A DNA stretch of 35,986 nucleotides, from contig DVFL01000034.1 in the NCBI GenBank assembly GCA_018713255.1, positions 1 to 35,986 of the forward strand, written 5' to 3'. Source of the stretch: Candidatus Cottocaccamicrobium excrementipullorum. GTDB lineage: Bacteria; Bacillota; Clostridia; Lachnospirales; Lachnospiraceae. The translations under genes were made by a program, and so were the position numbers. Every line of letters starts with the position of its first letter. Position 1 is the first letter of the stretch. Below are positions 1-7,933 of this stretch, one piece after another. The notes beneath the pieces are model-generated. The model was not told where the DNA came from and did not search any database. It saw only the letters and a program-made list of their open reading frames with translations.

Positions 1-1
1 A

Positions 2-76
2 GCCAGACGCTACATGAATATGGATCATCTTTTCAAAGCAGAAGAGGATCAGCTGTCTGATATCATAGCCGGCTGA
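2..76 (+). CDS. C-terminal tail of a plus-strand protein (5' end outside window)
   Basis: An open plus-strand frame enters from the window edge and ends at a TGA at 74-76, giving a 24-residue tail that ends in LSDIIAG. It is followed within 10 bases by a small GC hairpin and T-rich DNA, as expected for a gene end. The tail is too short to assign a family. It is the only plus-strand gene suspected in the window, and it converges on the minus-strand RAT leader. The call rests only on the open frame and the hairpin, so it could be chance. Confidence 0.35.
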   Translation, partial: ARRYMNMDHLFKAEEDQLSDIIAG

Positions 77-83
77 CTACCGG

Positions 84-110
84 CTGCCAAACGGCAGGAT
101 TTTAATTTTG
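84..110 (+). terminator. possible intrinsic terminator of the plus-strand gene end
   Basis: CTGCC (84-88) and GGCAG (93-97) form a 5-bp stem with a 4-base loop, followed by GATTTTAATTTTG. The stem is short, so this is a weak call supported mainly by its place just after the TGA at 74-76. Confidence 0.35.
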
Positions 111-179
111 CGAAAAACTATTGACACTATCCATCGAAAACCTCCATGGGCCCCGGCCTGCCTGATTAAAACTGTTTTA

Positions 180-261
180 GAGAAAAAATAAAACCAATCT
201 TGACATGGAAAATACGCTCTCCTCGTCAAAATTGGTTTTGCCTGCTTACCAGTAACAATCC
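180..261 (-). promoter_or_regulatory. LicT/BglG-type ribonucleic antiterminator (RAT) with overlapping terminator
   Basis: On the minus strand, 261-234 reads GGATTGTTACTG, four bases, GCAGGCAAAACC, a near-textbook RAT site bound by BglG/LicT/SacY-family antiterminators. Its last six bases lie inside the 5' arm of a terminator (arms 239-225 and 204-190, 15 bp including one G-U pair), which runs into a T-rich tract at 189-180. RAT and terminator therefore exclude each other, as in bgl and lic leaders. Such leaders normally precede beta-glucoside or sucrose PTS genes. Here the minus strand down to position 1 contains no such gene. The 75-codon frame across this leader (77-304) is a by-product: its start lies upstream of the -10 box. 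Confidence 0.85.
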
Positions 262-283
262 AGGTTCTTAACTTGTTGGCTAT

Positions 284-312
284 AGTATACCAACCTTTGG
301 GCAATTAGTCAA
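284..312 (-). promoter_or_regulatory. sigma-A-type promoter of the RAT leader
   Basis: On the minus strand there is a -35 box TTGACT (312-307), a 17-base spacer, and a -10 box TATACT (289-284). Transcription would start near 277 and run directly into the RAT site. Termination near 180 would give an RNA of about 100 nt. Confidence 0.75.
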
Positions 313-357
313 TATAATTTGTTAATTAATTTTATAATTTGTTTATATTTCTTAATT

Positions 358-399
358 TTTTTAAAAAAGGCCGCCGCAGGATTACCTGCAGCAGCCTTT
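358..399 (-). terminator. intrinsic terminator of the cmk-ispH-rpsA operon
   Basis: On the minus strand, arms at 399-385 and 380-366 form a 15-bp stem including two G-U pairs, followed by a run of seven T. It lies 34 bases after the rpsA stop codon. Some of the wobble pairs become mismatches on the plus strand, which fits a minus-strand function. Confidence 0.85.
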
Positions 400-432
400 C
401 ACTCTGTGCACAATCAGTAATAGTTTAATTTA

Positions 433-1554
433 TTATTCTTCAGACTTAGCAACTGCCTCAATATCAACATCGGCAACATCAGCATCGTCAGCTTCCTTCT
501 TAGGAGCTGCCAGAGCCTTCATGCTCAGGCTGATCTTATGATCTGCCTCATTGAAATCAACAATCTTTGCCTCAATCTCCTGACCGATCTTTAAAACGTC
601 AGAAGGCTTATCTACATGCTCTTTGGAAATCTGAGAAACATGCAGTAAAGCGTCTACTCCTGGCTCCAGCTCTACGAATGCGCCGAAATCAGTCATCCGT
701 GCAACGCGGCCCTTCACAACATTTCCTGCTGCATATTTTTCCGCTGCATTTACCCAAGGATTGGTCTCTGGGAATTTCAGGCTTAAAGCAATCTTCTCGC
801 CCTGGATATCTTTAATCAGAACCTTTACTTTATCCCCGGTCTTAAATACCTTCTTCGGATTCTCTACACGGCCCCAGCTCATCTCAGAAATATGCAGGAG
901 TCCATCTGCTCCGCCTAAATCAATAAATGCGCCAAAGTCGGTAACATTCTTTACTGTGCCTTCTACCGTATCGCCAACATGGATCCGCTCAAAAAGCTCT
1001 TTCTGCATTGCAGCTTTCTTCGCGATCATTAACTGTTTTCTGTCACCGATTACCCGATGTCTTCTAGGATTAAACTCGGTAATAACGAATTCAATCTCCT
1101 GACCTGCATACTTGGACAGGTCCTTCTCATAAGTATCAGATACCAGGCTGGCAGGAATAAAGATTCTGGTTTCTTCCAGAACCACGCTTAAGCCGCCGTC
1201 CAGAACCTGAACTACCTTTGCTTTTAATACTTCCTGGTTGTTGAATGCTTCTTCCAGTCTCTTGTTGCCGCGGTCGGCAGCCAGTCTTCTGTAAGATAAA
1301 GCAACCTGGCCTTCGCCATCGTTTACCTTGATTACTTTAGCTTCCATCTCATCGCCTACATGTACCAGAGTGGTCAGGTCAACATTAGGCTCGTTCGTAT
1401 ATTCACTGCGGGTAATAATGCCGTCAGACTTGTAACCAATATTCAAGACGATTTCGTCTTCTTTCACATCGATAACCTTACCAGTGACAACCTCTCCTGT
1501 ACGTATTGTTTTTAATGATTCCTCTAACATTTGTTCAAAACTTAACTCTGACAT
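433..1554 (-). CDS. rpsA: S1 RNA-binding domain protein (ribosomal protein S1 homologue)
   Basis: The protein has 373 residues with four S1 (OB-fold) RNA-binding domains, starting near residues 20, 105, 190 and 275. The third and fourth carry the classic DFGAFIDL/DFGAFVEL and LLHISE/LLHVSQ signatures. Clostridial S1 proteins of this four-domain type are shorter than the six-domain E. coli S1 and probably assist mRNA binding to ribosomes. The start chosen is ATG 1554 (MSELSFEQ), because GAGGAGG lies 8 bases upstream; an in-frame ATG 18 bases earlier lacks that spacing. The first 20 bases overlap the end of ispH in another frame. In some Clostridia IspH and this S1 protein form a single polypeptide. 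The C-terminal tail (about 20 residues) is acidic. Confidence 0.93.
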   Translation of the reverse strand: MSELSFEQMLEESLKTIRTGEVVTGKVIDVKEDEIVLNIGYKSDGIITRSEYTNEPNVDLTTLVHVGDEMEAKVIKVNDGEGQVALSYRRLAADRGNKRLEEAFNNQEVLKAKVVQVLDGGLSVVLEETRIFIPASLVSDTYEKDLSKYAGQEIEFVITEFNPRRHRVIGDRKQLMIAKKAAMQKELFERIHVGDTVEGTVKNVTDFGAFIDLGGADGLLHISEMSWGRVENPKKVFKTGDKVKVLIKDIQGEKIALSLKFPETNPWVNAAEKYAAGNVVKGRVARMTDFGAFVELEPGVDALLHVSQISKEHVDKPSDVLKIGQEIEAKIVDFNEADHKISLSMKALAAPKKEADDADVADVDIEAVAKSEE

Positions 1555-2386
1555 TAGTATGAACCTCCTCAATAATGTTTTTCGGGGTTGATGCCCCTGC
1601 TGTAATACCTACGCTGCGCACAGAATTTACACTTTCAGGATCGAAATCGCCCAGTGTCTGGATGTAATAAGTGTTCTTACATTCGTTAAGACAAATCTCA
1701 TACAGCTTCTGGGTGTTTGAACTGTTTTTTCCGCCAATTACAATCATGGCGTCCACCTTTGAAGCGATCTCCTTTGCCTCCACTTGTCTTTCCTGTGTTG
1801 CATTGCAAATCGTATTTAAAACAAGTATATCATAACCCTTTTTCGAAATTTTTTCAACTAATTCTTTAAATTTATTGTAATTAAATGTCGTCTGGGACAC
1901 TACAGCCAGCTTTTCGCCCGGCTCTGGAGTAAATTTCTCCGCCTGTTCCGTATTTTCTATCACAATCGTTCGGGAATCTCCCCAGCCTTTGATTCCTTCT
2001 ACCTCCGGGTGTCTTTCATTCCCAATAATAATCACCCGGCGGCCGGCCTCGCACTGCTCCCGGACAATCCGGTGAATCTTCTTCACAAAAGGACAGGTGG
2101 CATCTACAACCTCTAATCCCTGCTCTTCCAATATTCCATATATTCTGCGGCTTACCCCATGAGAGCGGATAACGACCACGCCTTCCTTCAGCTGCTTTAA
2201 TTCCTCTTCGCTGTTAATGACCCTTACCCCTTTTTCCTCCAGGTCCCGCACCACTTCTTCGTTGTGAATGATCGGGCCATAAGTATAAATCGGCTTGCGG
2301 GTGCTCTCAATTTGCTCATAGACCTTATTCACCGCCCGCTCTACTCCGAAACAGAACCCAGCGGTTTTGGCCACAATTACTTCCAT
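1535..2386 (-). CDS. ispH: 4-hydroxy-3-methylbut-2-enyl diphosphate reductase (IspH)
   Basis: This is the last enzyme of the MEP isoprenoid pathway, a [4Fe-4S] protein that turns HMBPP into IPP and DMAPP. The three cluster cysteines are visible in FCFGVERA, DATCPFV and NTICNAT, with IRSHG and ERHPEVEG supplying the substrate-binding His and Glu residues. The length of 283 residues is normal. The start ATG 2386 (MEVIVAKTAGF) puts GGAGG 10 bases upstream and matches family N-termini; an in-frame ATG at 2428 would add 14 atypical residues. It follows cmk and overlaps rpsA by 20 bases, so it is probably translationally coupled. Its stop is read as TTT TGA, which is also the point where a +1 slip would continue into the S1 frame. 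Confidence 0.95.
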   Translation of the reverse strand: MEVIVAKTAGFCFGVERAVNKVYEQIESTRKPIYTYGPIIHNEEVVRDLEEKGVRVINSEEELKQLKEGVVVIRSHGVSRRIYGILEEQGLEVVDATCPFVKKIHRIVREQCEAGRRVIIIGNERHPEVEGIKGWGDSRTIVIENTEQAEKFTPEPGEKLAVVSQTTFNYNKFKELVEKISKKGYDILVLNTICNATQERQVEAKEIASKVDAMIVIGGKNSSNTQKLYEICLNECKNTYYIQTLGDFDPESVNSVRSVGITAGASTPKNIIEEVHTNVRVKF

Positions 2387-2452
2387 GCCTTCTTGCCCTC
2401 CAGTGCTTCTTGTCTGTTCGCTGCCCATTCAGTTTCGATTCCTGAATCCGCC

Positions 2453-3136
2453 TTATGACGGAAGTTCAATTCCCTTCTCTGCAGCAATGGCTAATACTCG
2501 TCCCGCTGCCTGCTGAATGTCTAAGCTGGAGGTATCAAGATACACCGCATCTTCCGCCTGAACTAAAGGAGAATTCTCCCGATGGGTATCTCGATCATCT
2601 CGTTCTTCTATCTGGCGCCGGATCTCTTGTAAATCCGCTTTTTCCCCTTTCGCCTTCAGCTCCAGGTAACGTCTTTTCGCCCGTTCCTGAACGCTGGCAG
2701 TTAAAAAGATTTTAACCTGGGCGTGAGGCAGAACGCAGGTGCCAATATCCCGGCCATCCATAATCACATTTGCCTGTGCAGCCAGCTGCCGCTGAAGTTC
2801 TACCAGTTTCTCCCGCACAGCAGGATAAACAGAAGTGGCAGATGCCATATTCCCCACTTCCTCCCTGCGGATCAGGGAAGAAACATTTTCTCCATTCAGG
2901 TAAATCTGCTGTACTCCGTTCTCATATCGAATGGTGATTTCCACCTGACTGCAGGCCTGCTTAATCGCCTCTTCATCAGAAGGGCTGATGCCCTGCCGCA
3001 GAAAATACAGAGCCATCCCGCGGTACATGGCCCCCGTGTCTACATAAATAAAGCCAAGACGCTCCGCTGCCATTTTCGCAATGGTACTCTTCCCTGCTCC
3101 TGCAGGACCGTCGATGGCTATGTTAAAATGCTGCAT
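2453..3136 (-). CDS. cmk: cytidylate kinase
   Basis: This 227-residue enzyme phosphorylates CMP/dCMP using ATP. The P-loop GPAGAGKST is near residues 10-18, the NMP-binding region includes DTGAMYRG, and GRDIGT is the family nucleotide-binding motif. Arg-rich lid residues follow (RDDRDTHRENSPL). It is the first gene of a cmk-ispH-rpsA operon, an order widespread in Firmicutes. The ATG at 3136 follows AGAGG at normal spacing and a sigma-A-like promoter lies about 45 bases upstream. Nothing unusual is seen. Confidence 0.95.
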   Translation of the reverse strand: MQHFNIAIDGPAGAGKSTIAKMAAERLGFIYVDTGAMYRGMALYFLRQGISPSDEEAIKQACSQVEITIRYENGVQQIYLNGENVSSLIRREEVGNMASATSVYPAVREKLVELQRQLAAQANVIMDGRDIGTCVLPHAQVKIFLTASVQERAKRRYLELKAKGEKADLQEIRRQIEERDDRDTHRENSPLVQAEDAVYLDTSSLDIQQAAGRVLAIAAEKGIELPS

Positions 3137-3177
3137 ATCCTTTGTCCTCTCTTCATCCTTGTAGGAATCCTTGTTTC

Positions 3178-3206
3178 ATTATATCCAAATTGCAGCATCT
3201 ATGCAA
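3178..3206 (-). promoter_or_regulatory. probable promoter of cmk-ispH-rpsA
   Basis: On the minus strand there is a -35-like TTGCAT (3206-3201), a 17-base spacer and a perfect -10 TATAAT (3183-3178). The -35 box is weak, but spacing and position just upstream of cmk support it. Confidence 0.6.
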
Positions 3207-3256
3207 TTATTATTTGCTGAAACAGCCCGGATTTTCTTTTCCTGCAAGGTTTTTCT

Positions 3257-3292
3257 TAAAGAGAAACCGGGTGTGATCTATCACACCCGGTT
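3257..3292 (-). terminator. intrinsic terminator downstream of pckA
   Basis: A 12-bp perfect stem (3265-3276 with 3281-3292) and a 4-base loop sit 28 bases after the pckA stop. On the minus strand a short CTCTTTAAG follows. The U-tract is short, so some read-through into cmk is possible. Confidence 0.75.
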
Positions 3293-3320
3293 GCGGATAC
3301 CATAACCATTCAGTTGGTCT

Positions 3321-4925
3321 TTATACCTGAGGACCAGCAGAAACCAGTGCCTTGCCAGCCTCGTTGCTCTCATATTTGGAGAAGTTCTTGATAAATCTCT
3401 GTGCCAGATCTTTAGCCTTCTTCTCCCACTCAGCTGCATCCTCGTAAGTATCCCGAGGATCCAGAATACCCGTATCCACGCCAGGAAGTTCGGTAGGTAC
3501 TTCAATATTGAAGTACGGGATCTTCTTGGTCGGAGCCTTCAGAATATCGCCGTTTAAGATTGCATCAATGATGCCGCGGGTATCCTTAATGGAGATACGC
3601 TTGCCGGTGCCGTTCCAGCCAGTGTTTACCAGATAAGCCTTTGCGCCGCTCTTCTCCATTCTCTTAACCAGCTCTTCTGCATACTTGGTAGGATGCAGCT
3701 CCAGGAAAGCCTGGCCGAAGCAAGCAGAGAAAGTAGGAGTAGGCTCAGTGATGCCGCGCTCAGTTCCTGCTAACTTTGCGGTAAAGCCAGACAGGAAATA
3801 ATACTGAGTCTGCTCTGGGGTCAGAATAGATACTGGAGGCAGTACGCCGAATGCATCTGCAGACAAGAAGATTACCTCCTTGGCAGCAGGTCCAGCGGAT
3901 ACAGGACGAACAATATTCTTAATATGATCAATAGGATAAGATACACGAGTATTTTCCGTTACGCTCTTATCTGCAAAATCAATCTTTCCATTCTCATCCA
4001 GCGTTACATTTTCAAGCAGAGCATTGCGCTTAATCGCATTGTAGATATCCGGCTCAGACTCCTTGTCCAGGTTGATTACCTTTGCATAGCAGCCGCCCTC
4101 AAAGTTGAATACGCCGTTATCATCCCAGCCGTGCTCATCATCGCCGATTAAGAGACGCTTCGGATCGGTGGAAAGAGTGGTCTTGCCAGTACCGGAAAGG
4201 CCGAAGAAAATAGCGGTATTCTCGCCGTTCATATCAGTGTTGGCGGAGCAGTGCATGGAGGCGATGCCCTTTAATGGCAGATAATAATTCATCATGGAGA
4301 ACATGCCCTTCTTCATCTCGCCGCCATACCAGGTATTAACGATAACCTGCTCACGGCTGGTGATGTTGAACATAACGGCAGTCTCAGAATTTAAGCCTAA
4401 TTCTTTATAATTATCAACCTTTGCCTTGGAAGCGTTGTAAACAACGAAATCCGGCTCGAAGTTCTTCATCTCTTCCTCAGTAGGTCTGATAAACATATTG
4501 GTTACAAAATGCGCCTGCCAAGCTACTTCCATAATAAAGCGGATAGCCATACGGGTATCCTTATTGGCACCGCAGAATGCGTCAACAACGTAAAGCTTTT
4601 TGTTGGAAAGCTCCTGTAATGCGATCTCCTTTACTGCATTCCAAGCTTCCTGGGTGGCAGGATGGTTGTCGTTCTTATATTCATCGGAAGTCCACCATAC
4701 GGTATCCTTGGAATTCTCATCCATTACGATGAATTTGTCTTTCGGTGAACGGCCTGTATAGATGCCGGTCATTACATTAACAGCGCCCAGTTCACTTACC
4801 TGGCCCTTTTCAAAGCCTTCCAGGCCTGGCTTGGTCTCTTCCTCGAATAATAACTCGTAAGAAGGGTTGTGCACGATTTCCACGGTGCCTGTAATGCCAT
4901 ACTTGCTTAAATTAATTTCTGCCAT
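3321..4925 (-). CDS. pckA: phosphoenolpyruvate carboxykinase (ATP)
   Basis: The 534-residue enzyme interconverts oxaloacetate + ATP and PEP + CO2 + ADP; in gut anaerobes it often runs in the CO2-fixing, ATP-forming direction. Visible motifs are TGRSPKDK (substrate Arg, about 57-64), the Lys region GGEMKKG (201-207), the kinase-1a P-loop GLSGTGKTT (242-250), the metal-binding GDDEHGW (261-267) and RVSYPID. The length is normal for the ATP type. It is monocistronic: its own promoter lies 60 bases upstream and a strong hairpin follows. AGAGG about 10 bases before ATG 4925 supports the start. Confidence 0.97.
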   Translation of the reverse strand: MAEINLSKYGITGTVEIVHNPSYELLFEEETKPGLEGFEKGQVSELGAVNVMTGIYTGRSPKDKFIVMDENSKDTVWWTSDEYKNDNHPATQEAWNAVKEIALQELSNKKLYVVDAFCGANKDTRMAIRFIMEVAWQAHFVTNMFIRPTEEEMKNFEPDFVVYNASKAKVDNYKELGLNSETAVMFNITSREQVIVNTWYGGEMKKGMFSMMNYYLPLKGIASMHCSANTDMNGENTAIFFGLSGTGKTTLSTDPKRLLIGDDEHGWDDNGVFNFEGGCYAKVINLDKESEPDIYNAIKRNALLENVTLDENGKIDFADKSVTENTRVSYPIDHIKNIVRPVSAGPAAKEVIFLSADAFGVLPPVSILTPEQTQYYFLSGFTAKLAGTERGITEPTPTFSACFGQAFLELHPTKYAEELVKRMEKSGAKAYLVNTGWNGTGKRISIKDTRGIIDAILNGDILKAPTKKIPYFNIEVPTELPGVDTGILDPRDTYEDAAEWEKKAKDLAQRFIKNFSKYESNEAGKALVSAGPQV

Positions 4926-4987
4926 CTTACACTTTACCTCTTTTCCTTATTTTTTAGAAAACGGAATGGCCCGCCTTCTCTACCATA

Positions 4988-5015
4988 ATTATACATAATT
5001 CAACCATGAAATCAA
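4988..5015 (-). promoter_or_regulatory. probable pckA promoter
   Basis: On the minus strand there is TTGATT (5015-5010), a 16-base spacer and TATAAT (4993-4988), with the start codon about 63 bases downstream of the -10 box. Confidence 0.65.
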
Positions 5016-5077
5016 CAAAATCCTTTCGGTTTTATCAAAATTTAAGTAATTCAGGAGCAGAGTACCGCCTTTTGACA

Positions 5078-5114
5078 GAAAAAAAGCTGGCCGATCACAG
5101 CAGATCAGGCCAGC
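5078..5114 (-). terminator. intrinsic terminator overlapping the yibE/F-like stop codon
   Basis: On the minus strand, GCTGGCCTGATC (5114-5103) pairs with GATCGGCCAGC (5096-5086), leaving one bulged base, then a run of T at 5085-5078. The 5' arm contains the last codons and stop of the membrane protein gene. Confidence 0.85.
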
Positions 5115-6262
5115 GTATCAGAAGATTCTGTTTTCTTCTCCAGCTTATAAATGTAAGCCGCCATTACCACAGTAGCCGGAACGCTCAATACAATGCCAAA
5201 GCTGCCAGAAAGGCCCTGCATCAAGGCAATTCCTATATTATTAGAATTGATTACCTGAAGATAGGGAAGATCATAAGCGTAATCCAGTACCAGCATAGAC
5301 AAGCTGCTTCCTGCGAAAGCCAGAATCAGGGTATTGGAATCTGTTCCCATCATATCCCGGCCAACCCGCATGCCGGCCCGCATTAACTCCATTCGGCTCA
5401 TGGAAGGATTCTGATCACAAAGCTCCTGCATGGAGCTGGAAATAGACATCGCCACATCCATCACCGCCCCCAGCGCACTGATCAGCAAACCAGAAAACAG
5501 AAGACCTCCCACCTGGATGCCATTGACCTGCTGAAGGGTCATCAGGCTTTCAATATCTGATACATTCCATCCCGTTACCCCAGTCATATTAGAAAAAATG
5601 GCAGCTGTGGCTCCTGCGATAATAACACCTGCTATCGTCCCCAACGTGGCGCAGATCGTCTTTCTGGCAAAGCCGCCGATCAAAAGCATCGTCACCAGGG
5701 TCGTAATAATACAAATCAAAACAGACACCCAAAACGGGGAATATCCCAGGTAAACCAGAGGAAGATAAACAAAAATAATCGCGGCAAAGGTATAGATTAA
5801 GCCAAGGGCTCCTCTCACCCCTTTCATCCCGCCTACAAGGCACAGGGCCGCAATGTACAGCAAAGCAAATCCGATGATTACTGCCGTCCGGTCTGGAGAG
5901 TATACGGTATTAATTACGGTATCTCCGGCAATGCTCTGCATTACCACCACCTTCATGCCTGTTTCACAGGGAGCACCGAACAAAAATCCAGAATTGCTGG
6001 TAGTAACCAGATCTTCTCCTTCTTTTTCGCCGCTGGTCATATGAACCACTACGGTCTGCTGTCCTACCCTGGTTCCATTAGGCTGAAGATTATCCTGTAA
6101 AATTTCAACAACCACACCGGTCTCAAAAGTTTGACCGGTGCGGTTAATCAGCTCGGTTTTGGTAATTCCCCCAAGGCGAATAACAAATCCGGCGGAAATC
6201 ACCAAAATCAAAGCTGTGATAATTAATTTGCCAATATGACGTTTTATCTGTTCTGCTATCAT
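5105..6262 (-). CDS. YibE/F-like multipass membrane protein
   Basis: The protein has 385 residues and the architecture of the YibE/F family: an N-terminal membrane segment (about 12-30), an extracytoplasmic domain of some 100 residues, then about seven membrane helices from residue 125 onward. Conserved-looking features are GALGLIYT in a helix, GAVMDVAMSI, and GTDSNTLILAF in the cytoplasmic/helix region near residue 300. The transport substrate of this family is not established. It starts 3 bases after the stop of a secreted phosphoesterase, so the two are almost certainly co-transcribed and perhaps functionally linked. The family call is by recollection of its conserved pattern. Confidence 0.85.
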   Translation of the reverse strand: MIAEQIKRHIGKLIITALILVISAGFVIRLGGITKTELINRTGQTFETGVVVEILQDNLQPNGTRVGQQTVVVHMTSGEKEGEDLVTTSNSGFLFGAPCETGMKVVVMQSIAGDTVINTVYSPDRTAVIIGFALLYIAALCLVGGMKGVRGALGLIYTFAAIIFVYLPLVYLGYSPFWVSVLICIITTLVTMLLIGGFARKTICATLGTIAGVIIAGATAAIFSNMTGVTGWNVSDIESLMTLQQVNGIQVGGLLFSGLLISALGAVMDVAMSISSSMQELCDQNPSMSRMELMRAGMRVGRDMMGTDSNTLILAFAGSSLSMLVLDYAYDLPYLQVINSNNIGIALMQGLSGSFGIVLSVPATVVMAAYIYKLEKKTESSDTLA

Positions 6263-6265
6263 GGA

Positions 6266-7825
6266 TTATCTGCTGACCGTTTTGTGAATGGTAAAGGTGC
6301 TGTCAATGGTTTCTACAGAACCGCTGTCTGTAATCTGATAAGTGGTGATGCTGAAATCATCAGAATCCATGTTAATAACAGAATAGCTGGGCAGCCAATT
6401 CTGGCTTCTGTTGGCAATGTAGTCCTGCTGAACTGCCGTCAGCTCATAGTATTTAGAACCAGAAGCAGAGTTTGCCGTCATGTAAAGAGTTCCCTGAGGA
6501 TCGGTTACCGTCATCTCTCCTGCGCTCTCAATGGTGTAACAGTTGTTGTCCTCAGTGAAACGATTTTTTGCATCAACAGCAGCCGCATCATTCTCATCAG
6601 GATACAAACCAATCTTCTCACCAGTGTTCTTGTTGTAAGCGTTATCCCAATCGTAATCATCGCCAGCTTCATTTAAACGGAACTCATAGCTGCCGTGCTG
6701 CTGCTGATCACCGTAGAGCATCTTAGAACGGCTGTAAGTATGATCATGGCCCTGTAAAACCACATCAATGTCATATTTGTCAAAAATAGGAGTCAGCTGG
6801 GTTCTTAAGATCATGCCATCGGTATCGGAATGATCCAGGCCAGAACCATAAATATCCTGATGGATGGTCACTACTCGCCACTGTGCATCGGGATATGCGG
6901 CAACAGCCTGCTGAATGGCCTGCTCATGCTCTGCTGCATTATAATTATTGGTGTTCAGCACAATAAAGAGACCAGGGCCATATCCGTAATAGTAATCGCC
7001 TCCTGCCTGAGTAGTTCCAAGGCCAGTGGTGTTGGGATTGTTAAAATGGTAAGAATAATCCGGATTTAAAGAATCATGGTTGCCGATGGTTGTGGCCACA
7101 GGAAGGTTCTTTAACGCGCTGGCAGAAAGATATGCGGCATACTCTTCCTCCTTGGCATTTCCGGTATTATTTACCTGGTCGCCGGCAGAGATCACAAAGT
7201 TTAAGTTGGGATTCTGAGCGGTGGCAATATCCAGCGTACGGTCCCAGGCAAATCCGTCATTTCTTGCCGCGGTGTTAGCCACGCCGCTCTCCTCCGCCAA
7301 AGTTTCGCTGCCCTGAGGCTGTCCCTTGGAAGCGCCCACCTGAGGATCGCCTACATACAGAATATTCACGCTGTCAAAATCACCAGTGCGGTAAGTCTCT
7401 ACCGGAGAGATCACGCCGCTCTTGCTTACCGCGTAATAATAAGTGGTATTCTCCTGAAGGCCGTTAACGGTTACATAGTTGTTGCAGTAGGGCTGTCCAT
7501 TGGTCAGGCTGGGGTCTACATGATCAGACATGCCGTAATAAGGCTGAAGATTCTGGGGATCGGTGCCGAAGTAAACTACCGGGCTTCCTTCTGTGCCCGG
7601 ATTGTACCAGGCAAAATTCACTTCCGTGGCGGCACATCCTGGAGTAAGAGATACCTGAGTATAGTCGTTGGCAAGCTGATTCCATCCAGCCACATAAGCG
7701 TTCCATTCTTCTGCATTTCCGGTCAGACTAGAGTCATTGTAATGAACTGTCGCTGCCCATGCCTGCTGTGCTCCAATCAGCATGGTTCCGGCTAAAAGGG
7801 CTGAAATTATTTTTTTCTTTCTCAT
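6266..7825 (-). CDS. secreted purple acid phosphatase-like metallophosphoesterase
   Basis: The 519-residue protein has an N-terminal signal peptide (KKK, hydrophobic core, cleavage likely after AWA near residue 24). A fibronectin-III-like N-terminal domain (about 50-150) is followed by a calcineurin-like metallophosphoesterase domain. Metal-binding motifs in order are GDPQVG (159-164), GDQVNN (215-220), GNHDS (248-252), His in TIHQDIYG (about 322) and GHDHTYSR (359-366). This fits a two-metal hydrolase releasing phosphate from organic phosphates outside the cell. GGAGG 6 bases upstream supports ATG 7825. The yibE/F-like gene follows after 3 bases. Three TGATCA palindromes lie immediately upstream, possibly an operator. 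Confidence 0.9.
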   Translation of the reverse strand: MRKKKIISALLAGTMLIGAQQAWAATVHYNDSSLTGNAEEWNAYVAGWNQLANDYTQVSLTPGCAATEVNFAWYNPGTEGSPVVYFGTDPQNLQPYYGMSDHVDPSLTNGQPYCNNYVTVNGLQENTTYYYAVSKSGVISPVETYRTGDFDSVNILYVGDPQVGASKGQPQGSETLAEESGVANTAARNDGFAWDRTLDIATAQNPNLNFVISAGDQVNNTGNAKEEEYAAYLSASALKNLPVATTIGNHDSLNPDYSYHFNNPNTTGLGTTQAGGDYYYGYGPGLFIVLNTNNYNAAEHEQAIQQAVAAYPDAQWRVVTIHQDIYGSGLDHSDTDGMILRTQLTPIFDKYDIDVVLQGHDHTYSRSKMLYGDQQQHGSYEFRLNEAGDDYDWDNAYNKNTGEKIGLYPDENDAAAVDAKNRFTEDNNCYTIESAGEMTVTDPQGTLYMTANSASGSKYYELTAVQQDYIANRSQNWLPSYSVINMDSDDFSITTYQITDSGSVETIDSTFTIHKTVSR

Positions 7826-7840
7826 TTTCTTCCTCCTACC

Positions 7841-7871
7841 TGATCATTTTTGATCAATTCTTTCATGATCA
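7841..7871. promoter_or_regulatory. cluster of three TGATCA palindromes upstream of the phosphoesterase
   Basis: TGATCA occurs at 7841-7846, 7851-7856 and 7866-7871, starts separated by 10 and 15 bases, between the ribosome binding site and an AT-rich region that could hold the promoter. The clustering suggests an operator, but the regulator is unknown. No convincing -35/-10 pair was seen. Confidence 0.35.
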
Positions 7872-7933
7872 AGTATAAAAAGAAAGTGTAAAATCTATCA
7901 TCCCGGAATCGTATATTTTCCGTAAAGTTTTCG

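Noticed and set aside
77-304. 75-residue minus-strand reading frame
   Set aside because: It spans the RAT leader; its start lies upstream of the -10 box and its sequence is explained by the RAT and terminator.
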